From: JAFGBI01 sp964454025
Lineage (GTDB): Bacteria > Myxococcota_A > Polyangia > Polyangiales > Polyangiaceae
Assembly (NCBI GenBank): GCA_964454025.1
Contig: CAYVRP010000016.1
Coordinates: forward strand, 1 to 64,000
Direction: 5' to 3'
DNA length: 64,000 bases
The notes beneath the pieces were generated by a model. The model made no database searches. It was given only the letters and a program-made list of their open reading frames with translations, and had not been told where the DNA came from. Below are positions 50,557-57,614 of the stretch, in pieces. Position 1 is the first letter of the stretch. Every line of letters starts with the position of its first letter. A program made the translations under genes and the position numbers.

Positions 50557-51081
50557 GTGCGGTCCGCGCGGCGACGTCCCCGGTGGTGGCTCCTGCTCGG
50601 CGGCACGGCGCTCGCGGGACTCGTCTGGTGGCGCGGGGCGACGCGCGGGCCCGCCGCCGAGATCCGCGCCGAGCTCGGCGAGCTCGCCCGGGCCGTCTCG
50701 GCGCCGCCCGGCGACGACCCCGCGGAGCGGGAGCGCCGGATCCGCGCCGTCGTCGAGCGGTCGCTCGCCCCCGACGCCGTCCTAGACGTGGAGGAGGCGC
50801 CCGGGCTCGGCGCGGAGCCCGGGGCGCTCGCGCGCGCCCTCACCGGTCTGGTCGCGCCCGGCGAGGCGAGCGTGGTCGAGCTGACGGCGATCGAGGTCGA
50901 GGTCCGGGGTGACGTCGCTCGGGCGATCGTCGACGCGCGCCTGGGCGCCGATGTCGGGCGGGACCTGCACGCGCGGCAGCGGCGGCTCTCGCTGCGCCTG
51001 GTGCGGCGGGACGGTCGCTGGCGCGTGGTGGCGGCCGGGATGCACGCGGCGACCGATCCCGAGCCCGAGGCCCGACCGTGA
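50557..51081 (+). CDS. hypothetical membrane-anchored protein
   Basis: A 174-residue protein. GTG start at 50557. Residues 8-25 form a single membrane or signal segment (WWLLLGGTALAGLVWW). The rest is a small mixed domain with EIRAELGELARAVSAPPGDD and, near residues 108-155, VVELTAIEVEVRGDVARAIV followed by LSLRLVRRDGRWRVVAAGMH, the pattern of an NTF2-like or SnoaL-like beta-sheet. The fold suggestion is tentative. No lipobox. It lies 62 bases after the hydrolase gene. Confidence 0.7.
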   Translation: MRSARRRPRWWLLLGGTALAGLVWWRGATRGPAAEIRAELGELARAVSAPPGDDPAERERRIRAVVERSLAPDAVLDVEEAPGLGAEPGALARALTGLVAPGEASVVELTAIEVEVRGDVARAIVDARLGADVGRDLHARQRRLSLRLVRRDGRWRVVAAGMHAATDPEPEARP

Positions 51082-51129
51082 CCGGGCGTCACCGCCGCCT
51101 GGCCCGCGCTCCGGACGGCCGCGACCTGG

Positions 51130-51396
51130 CTACGGCGCCGGCGGGGGCGCCAGTCGATCCACCAGCGCCACGTACTGCTCCATCGCGGCGTCGGCGGGCA
51201 GCCCGCGGCGGCTCGCCCAAGCGTCCCATTTGGCGCGGCCCTTGAGGTCGAGCAGGCCGGGCCGCGCGCCGTCGACGTCGCCCAGCGTCGCCTGCTTGTA
51301 CAGGCCGTACAGCTCCAGCAGCGTGGCGGGGGTCGGGGTCGTCGGGAGGCCGCGGACGCGCGTCTGGGCCTCGGCGAAGCGGTCCGCGAGCGTCAT
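51130..51396 (-). CDS. acyl-CoA-binding protein
   Basis: An 88-residue protein that is end to end an acyl-CoA-binding protein, the four-helix carrier of long-chain acyl-CoA. The family signature is clear: LLELYGLYKQATLGDVDGAR (the YGLYKQAT helix whose Tyr and Lys contact CoA), then GLLDLKGRAKWDAWASRRGL (the KW-DAW helix), and MEQYVALVDRL at the end. Length equals that of the animal protein. It is divergent from the HMG-CoA synthase gene, sharing a 314-base control region, which hints at co-regulation with acyl-CoA/isoprenoid metabolism. Confidence 0.93.
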   Translation of the reverse strand: MTLADRFAEAQTRVRGLPTTPTPATLLELYGLYKQATLGDVDGARPGLLDLKGRAKWDAWASRRGLPADAAMEQYVALVDRLAPPPAP

Positions 51397-51710
51397 GGGG
51401 CGAGTATAGCGGAGCCGCGCGCCGCCGTCCCGGCGGGGCCGGGCGCCTCGACGCGGCGCCCGCCTGCGCCGCCGCCGGCGCCGCAGGCCCGCCAGACCGG
51501 GGAAGAACCGAGGAGGTCTCGCGTGAAATCTGTGCAGGCGGTGCGAAGGCTCCGGTACGAAGCGCTTCGAAATGCCCCGATCAGCGGCGACGGGCAGGAT
51601 CCCCCGTCGGGCCGCGCCCCGGAGAGGGTGTCTCGGGGTTGGCAGAGGAGCTACGTTCTGGCAGCGTCCGCCACGCCGCCGCGTTGGCGCGGCGCTCGCC
51701 CGGTTCGACG
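51397..51710. other. divergent intergenic region
   Basis: Regulatory region between the acyl-CoA-binding protein and HMG-CoA synthase genes. Rather A/T-richer patch near 51525-51590. No convincing promoter hexamer pair; no gene. Confidence 0.5.
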
Positions 51711-52766
51711 ATGCAGCCGATGAAACCCTCTCGCGACGTGGGCATCGTGGGCTACGGAGCCTACGTGCCCCGGTACCGCCTGCCCTCGAGCGAGGTGAGC
51801 CGGGTCTGGAGCGGCGGCGCCGCCGGCGCGCCGGTGGCGTCGAAGTCGGTCCCGGGCCTGGACGAGGACGTGGTCACGATGTCCATCGAGGCGGTGCGGA
51901 GCGCTCTCCGGCGCGCCCGCGTCGCGCCCGCGTCGGTGGGGGCGGTGTGGGTGGGCAGCGAGAGCCACCCTTACGCGGTCAAGCCGACCGGCACCATCGT
52001 CGCCGAGGCGATCGGGGCGGTGCCCGCGACGCTCGCGGCGGATCTCGAGTTCGCCTGCAAGGCCGGCACCGAGGCGCTGCAGGCCGCCATCGGCCTGGTC
52101 GGGTCGGGCATGGTCGCCTACGCGATCGGCGTCGGCATGGACACGGCGCAGGGACGGCCCGGCGACGCCCTCGAGTACACGGCCGGCGCCGGCGGCGCGG
52201 CCTTCGTCATCGGGCCGGCCGCGGAGAGCGTCGCCGTGCTGGAGGCGTCGCTCTCCTTCGTCACCGACACCCCCGACTTCTGGCGCCGGCAGCACGCCCA
52301 CTACCCCGAGCACGCGGCGCGCTTCACCGGGGCGCCCGCCTACTTCCGGCACGTCGGCGCCGCGGGCCGCGCCCTCATGGACGGCCTCGGCAGCAGCGCT
52401 CGGGACTACGCGCACGCGGTATTCCACCAGCCGAACACCAAGTTTCCCGCCAAGGCGGCTCGCGATCTCGGCTTCACCGCCGACCAGCTCCGGCTCGGCA
52501 TGCTGGCCAACGAGATCGGCAACACCTACGCCGGGGCGGCCATCCTGGGGTTGACGGCCATCCTCGACGAGGCCAGGCCCGGGGATCGGATCCTGGTGGT
52601 TTCCTTCGGCAGCGGCGCTGGCAGCGACGCCTTCAGCCTCCGGGTCACCGAGCGCATCGGTGCGCTGCCGCGTGACGTGCCCACGACGCGCCAGTACGTG
52701 GAGCGCGCGGTGCCGCTCGACTACGCCGGCTACGCGCGGAACCGCCGCAAGATCGCGGTCGACTGA
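51711..52766 (+). CDS. hydroxymethylglutaryl-CoA synthase, archaeal type
   Basis: A 351-residue enzyme that condenses acetoacetyl-CoA with acetyl-CoA to HMG-CoA, the first committed step of the mevalonate route. It begins VGIVGYGAYVPRYRL like archaeal HMG-CoA synthases and carries DEDVVTMSIEAVRSALRRA, the nucleophile region ADLEFACKAGTEALQ with the catalytic Cys, FGSGAGSDAF near the end, and the His-containing HQPNTKFP. The compact length and sequence are archaeal rather than the longer eukaryotic/firmicute MvaS form. Start ATG at 51711 or 51720; neither has a strong ribosome binding site. The thiolase and DUF35 genes follow at 15 and 9 bases, forming one operon. Confidence 0.94.
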   Translation: MQPMKPSRDVGIVGYGAYVPRYRLPSSEVSRVWSGGAAGAPVASKSVPGLDEDVVTMSIEAVRSALRRARVAPASVGAVWVGSESHPYAVKPTGTIVAEAIGAVPATLAADLEFACKAGTEALQAAIGLVGSGMVAYAIGVGMDTAQGRPGDALEYTAGAGGAAFVIGPAAESVAVLEASLSFVTDTPDFWRRQHAHYPEHAARFTGAPAYFRHVGAAGRALMDGLGSSARDYAHAVFHQPNTKFPAKAARDLGFTADQLRLGMLANEIGNTYAGAAILGLTAILDEARPGDRILVVSFGSGAGSDAFSLRVTERIGALPRDVPTTRQYVERAVPLDYAGYARNRRKIAVD

Positions 52767-52781
52767 GCGGATGAAGCGACG

Positions 52782-53939
52782 ATGAGCGACGGCTTCGCGG
52801 TGGGAGTGGGCCAGACCGAGGTCGGCGAGCACTGGGATCGCTCGCTGCGCCAGCTCGGCGCGGCGGCGGCGCGCGCCGCGCTCGCCGACGCCGGGACCGA
52901 GGAGGTCGACGCCCTCTACGTCGGCAACATGCTGGCCGGGGACCTCTCCGGTCAGCACCCCCTCGGCCCGCTGATCGCCGAGCATGCGGGGCTCGTGGGC
53001 GTCGAGGCGATCGCCGTCGAGGCGGCCTGCGGCTCCGGGGGCGCCGCCTTCCGGACCGCCTACACGGCGGTCGCGAGCGGACTGGTGGGGTCGGCGCTCG
53101 TGGTCGGCGTCGAGAAGATGACGGATCGCCCCGGCAAGGAGGTCACCCAGGGGCTCGCCACCGCGGCGGACGCGGACTTCGAGTCGCAGATCGGGCTCTC
53201 CTTCGTGGCCATCAACGCGCTTCTGATGCGGCGCTACCTGCACGAGTACCGGCTGACCCGCGACGACTTCGCCCCGTTCATCGTCAACGCGCACGCCAAC
53301 GCCGTGCACAACCCCAACGCGATGTTCCGCTTCCCGGTGACCGCGGCGGAGCTGGCGCGCCAGCCCATGGTGGCCGACCCGATCTCCGCGCTGGACAGCT
53401 CGCCGGTTTGCGACGGCGCGGCGGCCGTGCTGCTCTGCTCCGCGGACCGCGCGCGGGGCCTCGGCGGTCGCGCGGCGCGGGTCCGGGCCTGCACCGTCGG
53501 CACCGACACCATCGCGCTGCACGACCGCCGCGATCCGCTCGAGCTCGCGGCCGCAGTGCGGAGCTCGCGGCGGGCCTTCGAGATCGCCGGCGTCGCCCCG
53601 GCCGACATCGACCTGTTCGAGGCCCACGACGCCTTCTCGATCATGACCGTGCTGGCGCTCGAGGCCGCCGGCTTCGCCGAGCGCGGGAGGGCGGTGGGAC
53701 TCGGGTCGAGCGGCGCCATCGCGCGGGACGGCGAGCTGCCGCTCAGCACCATGGGCGGGCTCAAGGCGCGGGGCCACCCCGTCGGGGCCACCGGGGTCTA
53801 CCAGATCGTCGAGGTGGTGCTGCAGCTCCGCGGTGAGGCGGGCGAGAACCAGGTCGCGGGCGCGACCCTGGGCATGGCCCAGAACATCGGCGGCAGCGGC
53901 GCGACGGTGGTGACCACCATCCTCGAGGCGGTGAGGTAG
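52782..53939 (+). CDS. acetyl-CoA C-acetyltransferase (archaeal-type thiolase)
   Basis: A 385-residue thiolase-family enzyme that makes acetoacetyl-CoA for the HMG-CoA synthase. Active-site Cys is in VEAACGSGGAAF, the His in FEAHDAFS, and the second Cys/His loop is replaced by the archaeal-type GLKARGHPVGATG. MLAGDLSGQHPLGPLIAE and ALDSSPVCDGAAAVLL are further family marks. It is the sort found in archaeal and some bacterial operons next to DUF35 and HMG-CoA synthase, where the three form a complex that passes acetoacetyl-CoA internally. ATG 52782 is 15 bases after the synthase stop. Confidence 0.94.
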   Translation: MSDGFAVGVGQTEVGEHWDRSLRQLGAAAARAALADAGTEEVDALYVGNMLAGDLSGQHPLGPLIAEHAGLVGVEAIAVEAACGSGGAAFRTAYTAVASGLVGSALVVGVEKMTDRPGKEVTQGLATAADADFESQIGLSFVAINALLMRRYLHEYRLTRDDFAPFIVNAHANAVHNPNAMFRFPVTAAELARQPMVADPISALDSSPVCDGAAAVLLCSADRARGLGGRAARVRACTVGTDTIALHDRRDPLELAAAVRSSRRAFEIAGVAPADIDLFEAHDAFSIMTVLALEAAGFAERGRAVGLGSSGAIARDGELPLSTMGGLKARGHPVGATGVYQIVEVVLQLRGEAGENQVAGATLGMAQNIGGSGATVVTTILEAVR

Positions 53940-53948
53940 AGGAGCGCC

Positions 53949-54350
53949 ATGGAAGTACCCCGGAATTGGCGGACGCAGCGCGCGCGCTACGCGCTCGAGG
54001 CGATCGTGTGTCGGCGGTGCGACGCCGTCTCCTTCCCTCCCCGGGACCTCTGCCCGCGCTGCGGTTCGGCGGACGTCGCGCCGCAACGCCTCAGCGGTCG
54101 CGGGGAGATCTACTCGTACTCCACCGTGTTTCAGGGGCCGAACGGCTTCGCCGAGTACGCGCCCTACGTGGTGGCCCTGGTGCGCCTCGCGGAGGGGCCG
54201 CTGGTCGCCGCGCAGCTCACCGACGTCGAGCCCGAGGCGGTCTCCGTCGGGATGCCGGTCGAGATGGTGACGCGCCGCCTGCGGGAGGACGGACCGCAGG
54301 GGAGCGTCGTCTACGGGTACAAGTTCCGGCCGCCGCTGACCGCCGGCTGA
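53949..54350 (+). CDS. DUF35 zinc-ribbon/OB-fold protein
   Basis: A 133-residue DUF35 protein. A zinc ribbon is at residues about 22-40 (CRRCDAVSFPPRDLCPRCGS, four Cys), followed by an OB fold (GRGEIYSYSTVFQGPNGFAE, then YVVALVRLAEGPLVAAQLTD). In archaea this protein bridges the thiolase and HMG-CoA synthase into one assembly and shares their CoA site. It starts nine bases after the thiolase stop, after GGAG (TAGAGGAGCGCC), so all three are co-expressed in equal amounts. Together with the two enzymes it completes the archaeal-type complex in this bacterium. Confidence 0.94.
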   Translation: MEVPRNWRTQRARYALEAIVCRRCDAVSFPPRDLCPRCGSADVAPQRLSGRGEIYSYSTVFQGPNGFAEYAPYVVALVRLAEGPLVAAQLTDVEPEAVSVGMPVEMVTRRLREDGPQGSVVYGYKFRPPLTAG

Positions 54351-54425
54351 CGCCGCGGCCTCGCGCCCGGCGCGCGAGCGCGTCCGAGCTCGCGCGCTCC
54401 GGCGCGGAGCACCGGCGGCCAGCGC

Positions 54426-54995
54426 TCACCGGCCGCAGCCGCAGCCCGCGGCCGCGACCCGCTCGCGGGCGGCCGCGACCCGCTCGCGGGCGTCGCAGCA
54501 GGACGCGGAGCCCTCGCCGGTGAGGGAGCAGATCCGGCCCGCTGCGCGGCTCATCGAGTCCAGTGCCCGGCAGGCGACGGCGCAGGGAGGCTCCTCGCGG
54601 CGGGCGCGTCCCGAGGACGGCGGTTCCTCGACGGGGGCGGCCCTCGCGCGGGGCGGCGGGGCGGGCGGGGCCGAGGTCGGCGCCGGCGCGCGATCCGCCG
54701 CGGCCGCTAGCTCCGCGTCGGCCTCCGGCGCCTCGGCGGCGTCCCCGGACGGCGCGGTGGGCGCCGGGGCTGCGGGCGAGGGCGGCGAAGGCAGGGTGGC
54801 CAACAGCTCTTCCTCGCTCTCGCGGAGGGTCCGCTCGAGCTCCGCCAGGCGCTGCTCGCGGCGCGCCGCGGGCGCGGGGGGGGGCGGCGCCGCGTAGCGC
54901 GGGGGCGTCGCCGATCCCGCGGGATGCGCGCAGCCGCCCGCGAGCAGCGAGAGGAGGGCCAGGCTGCAGAGGCGGTGCTCGAACCGGACAGTCAT
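54426..54995 (-). CDS. Pro/Ala-rich lipoprotein with Cys-rich end
   Basis: A 189-residue lipoprotein. ATG at 54995; the signal ends in SLLAGGC (lipobox LAGGC, Cys near 22). It then has a Pro/Ala region and a charged helix (RREQRLAELERTLRESEEEL, near 44-63), a long Pro/Ala/Ser linker with PAPTSAPPAPPPRARAAP, and a C-terminal domain (about 135-189) with eight Cys, CAVACRALDSM, ICSLTGEGSASCCD and GCGCGR. The helix could form a coiled coil. The frame opens 33 bases earlier. Convergent with the DUF35 gene. Function unknown. Confidence 0.78.
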   Translation of the reverse strand: MTVRFEHRLCSLALLSLLAGGCAHPAGSATPPRYAAPPPPAPAARREQRLAELERTLRESEEELLATLPSPPSPAAPAPTAPSGDAAEAPEADAELAAAADRAPAPTSAPPAPPPRARAAPVEEPPSSGRARREEPPCAVACRALDSMSRAAGRICSLTGEGSASCCDARERVAAARERVAAAGCGCGR

Positions 54996-55141
54996 CGCGC
55001 GAGAGCCTCTCGGGACCCGGCTGGACAACGCGGGGTTCCGGCTCGAGCTTACACGAACGCTGCCGGCGGCGGGCCGCGGCGGCGCCGTCGGCGGGCTACC
55101 ATCGGCCGAACCGGCCCGCTGGCCCTCGATCGAGCCACTCC

Positions 55142-56293
55142 ATGACCGCGCACCCGCTCTCGTTCGCCAGCCTCGACTTCGCGACCACCCCGTTCCTGGT
55201 CATCTGGGAGGTGACGCGGGCCTGCGCGCTCGCTTGCCAGCACTGCCGGGCGGAGGCGATCGAGACGCGCGATCCCCTCGAGCTGACGACGGAGGAGGGC
55301 CAGGCTCTGCTGGCGGGGATCCGGGAGCTCGGCGCGCCCGTGTGCGTCCTGTCCGGTGGCGACCCGCTGGAGCGCGCGGATCTCGCGGCCCTCGTGCGCC
55401 ACGGCAAGTCGCTCGGTCTGCGGATGGCGACCATCCCCGCGGCGACGCCGCGGCTGACCCGGGAGCGGCTGGCGGAGCTCGCCGCGGCGGGGCTCGATCA
55501 AATCGCCTTCTCGCTCGACGGTTCGACGGCCGCGCGCCACGACGGGTTCCGCCAGGTGCCGGGCACCTTTGCGCGGACGATGCAAGCCGTGAGCTGGGCG
55601 CACGAGCTCGGCCTGCCGCTCCAGATCAATACCACCTTCGCCGCCCACAACTTCGACGACGTCGAGCCCATGATCGCGCTCGTCGAGTCGCTCGGCGTGG
55701 TCTTCTGGGAGGTCTTCTCCCTCGTCCCCGTGGGACGCGGGACCGTGCTCCAGCCGCTCGGCGCGGAGGAGCACGAGGCGCTCTTCGCGAGCCTGTACGC
55801 CGCCTCGCTCCGCGTGAAATTCCTGATCAAGGTCACCGAGGCGCCCCACTACCGACGCCACGTGCTCGAGCAGCGACGGCGTGCGGGTGGGTCGGGCTCG
55901 GGGGGGGGCCACCCCGGCGGCCTCGGCCGCTCCGGCTCGGCCATCCCCGCCCAGCTCTCGCGCGAGCTGTCCACGCACGAGTCGTTCGGCGCCCGCGCCA
56001 AGGGGATCAACTCCGGCAAGGGCTTCTGCTTCGTCTCCTACCTCGGCGAGGTGTTCCCCTCGGGCTTCTTCCCCGTCTCGGTCGGGAGTGTCCGCTCCCG
56101 GCCGCTGGCCGAGCTCTACCGCGACCCCGAGCTGATGCGCGCGCTGCGCGATCCGGGGCGCCTCGGCGGTCGCTGCGGCCGCTGCGAGCACGCGGACGTC
56201 TGCGGCGGCTCCCGCGCGCGCGCCCTCGCGGTGCACGGTGACCCGTTCGCCGAGGACCCCGCGTGCGCCTACGATCCGCCGCCCCGCGGGTGA
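55142..56293 (+). CDS. radical SAM/SPASM-domain enzyme
   Basis: A 383-residue radical S-adenosylmethionine enzyme. The 4Fe-4S cluster site is CALACQHC (CxxxCxxC) near residues 30-37; the SAM-binding GGDPLE follows near 80. SLDGSTAARHDGF and QINTTFAAHNFDD are the barrel motifs. The C-terminal SPASM region has Cys in GKGFCFVSY and RCGRCEHADVCGGSRARALAVHGDP...DPAC, for auxiliary clusters. A Gly/Ser-rich insertion at about residues 244-265 is unusual. Close relatives of the TIGR04053/NirJ-AhbD type act on haem-like or peptide substrates, but the substrate is not clear here. Upstream frame is the shadow of the lipoprotein gene; ATG 55142 chosen. Confidence 0.9.
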   Translation: MTAHPLSFASLDFATTPFLVIWEVTRACALACQHCRAEAIETRDPLELTTEEGQALLAGIRELGAPVCVLSGGDPLERADLAALVRHGKSLGLRMATIPAATPRLTRERLAELAAAGLDQIAFSLDGSTAARHDGFRQVPGTFARTMQAVSWAHELGLPLQINTTFAAHNFDDVEPMIALVESLGVVFWEVFSLVPVGRGTVLQPLGAEEHEALFASLYAASLRVKFLIKVTEAPHYRRHVLEQRRRAGGSGSGGGHPGGLGRSGSAIPAQLSRELSTHESFGARAKGINSGKGFCFVSYLGEVFPSGFFPVSVGSVRSRPLAELYRDPELMRALRDPGRLGGRCGRCEHADVCGGSRARALAVHGDPFAEDPACAYDPPPRG

Positions 56294-56369
56294 CGGCGCG
56301 CTCGGACGGGCGGCGCGGCGTCCGCGAGGGCTGTCGCGCCGGCGCTACGGGTCGTGAGTCACCGGAGGT

Positions 56370-56579
56370 TCACGGCGGACCGGCCACCTCCTGCCCGCCG
56401 TCGGTGTGGTCGGGGGCCTCGTACATCCCCGGTTGCCCGGTGACCTCGGTGCTCGAGTAGCAGGTGGTGCCGTACTTTGGCCCGGACTGGCAGTAGGTCC
56501 CGCCCGCCGGACCACAGGCGCCGAGCCAGAGCGCGGGGAGGGTCAGGAGCGACACCAACGGCGGGGATGCGAGGCGCAT
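56370..56579 (-). CDS. very small lipoprotein
   Basis: A 69-residue lipoprotein. Hydrophobic segment LLTLPALWLGAC ends in a lipobox at Cys22, then a short Gly/Thr/Cys-containing polar domain with YCQSGPKYGTTCYSS that probably has a disulphide. A good ribosome binding site, GGAGGAAAG, precedes the ATG. Nothing further can be said about function. Confidence 0.8.
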   Translation of the reverse strand: MRLASPPLVSLLTLPALWLGACGPAGGTYCQSGPKYGTTCYSSTEVTGQPGMYEAPDHTDGGQEVAGPP

Positions 56580-56635
56580 GGGACTTTCCTCCGCGCGGCG
56601 TCGATGCAAGGCACGTTCCACGCGCCGCGGCCCCC

Positions 56636-57508
56636 TCAAGCCCGGGGTCCGAACGACACGATCAGGTATCCACCCGACTTCTGATCCTTCTCGATCTCGA
56701 GCATCCCCCGCTGCTCCGCGTCCTCGAGCAGCGCGTTGAAGCTCCGATAGCCGTGGAACGACTCGGAGAACGTCGGGCGCTTGCGCTTGATGGTCTGCTT
56801 CACCATCGAGCCCCAGAGGCTCTCGTCGCGATCGCGGAAGAGCGACTCCACCGTCTCCAGGACCAGCTCGAGCCCCTCGAGCCGCCGCGCCTCGACGTCG
56901 TCCTCCTTCGAGTCGTCGGCCTTCGCCTTGGCCTTGGCCGAGCGTGGCTTGGCGCCGGCGCCCTCGGCGGGGCCCTGCGCCTTGCCCCGGCGAGCGACCG
57001 ACTCGCTGGCGGCGCGCTTCTCGCGGACCAGATCGTCGTAGTAGATGAACTCGTCGCAGTTCGCGATCAGAAGATCGCTGCTCGAGTTCTTCACCCCGAG
57101 CCCGATCACGCGCTTGTCGTTCTCCCGGAGCTTGCTCACCAGCGGTGAGAAGTCGCTGTCGCCGGAGACGATGGCGAAAATCTCGACGTGGCTCTTGGTG
57201 TAGCAGAGGTCCAGCGCGTCGACGACCAGGCGGATGTCGGCCGAGTTCTTCCCGGAGTAGGAGACGTGGGGGATCTCGATGAGCTCGAACGCGGCCTCGT
57301 GGAGCCGGCGCCGGTCGCCCTTGTAGCGGTCCCAGTCCGCGTAGGCCTTCTTGACGATGATCTTGCCCTTGTCGAGCAGCCGCGCGATGACCAGGCTCAC
57401 GTCGAAGCCGTCGAGCTTGGCGTCCCGCGCGCCGAGGGCGACGTTCTCGTAGTCGCAGTAGATCGCGATGTTGGGGGCGGTGGCCGAGAGAGGCGTCACG
57501 GGGCGCAC
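56636..57508 (-). CDS. NYN-domain (LabA-like) protein with LOTUS/OST-HTH domain
   Basis: A 290-residue protein of two parts. The N-terminal NYN (LabA-type PIN-like) ribonuclease domain covers residues about 12-150: IAIYCDYENVALGARD with the acidic YCDYEN, SGKNSADIRLVVDALDLCY, IFAIVSGDSDFSPLVSKLRE and VIGLGVKNSSSDLLIANCDE. Acidic residues match the metal-binding set, so RNA cleavage is likely. A basic Lys/Ala-rich linker (about 175-200) follows, then a C-terminal LOTUS/OST-HTH winged helix (about 210-285, LRRSPTFxESFxGYRSFNALLxxAEQRGxLEI-type pattern; seen as FSESFHGYRSFNALLEDAEQ). LOTUS domains bind RNA. Start GTG 57508 (or 57499). It is co-directed with and downstream of the tandem kinase gene. 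Confidence 0.92.
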   Translation of the reverse strand: MRPVTPLSATAPNIAIYCDYENVALGARDAKLDGFDVSLVIARLLDKGKIIVKKAYADWDRYKGDRRRLHEAAFELIEIPHVSYSGKNSADIRLVVDALDLCYTKSHVEIFAIVSGDSDFSPLVSKLRENDKRVIGLGVKNSSSDLLIANCDEFIYYDDLVREKRAASESVARRGKAQGPAEGAGAKPRSAKAKAKADDSKEDDVEARRLEGLELVLETVESLFRDRDESLWGSMVKQTIKRKRPTFSESFHGYRSFNALLEDAEQRGMLEIEKDQKSGGYLIVSFGPRA

Positions 57509-57614
57509 GCTTATCACGATCCACGGGCCGCCGGCGACACGGGGCGCGCGCCCCGGCGCGGACGCGGGGTTTCTGCCGACCGGGCGGACCGCGGGGCGCG
57601 GGATGGCGGTGCGA

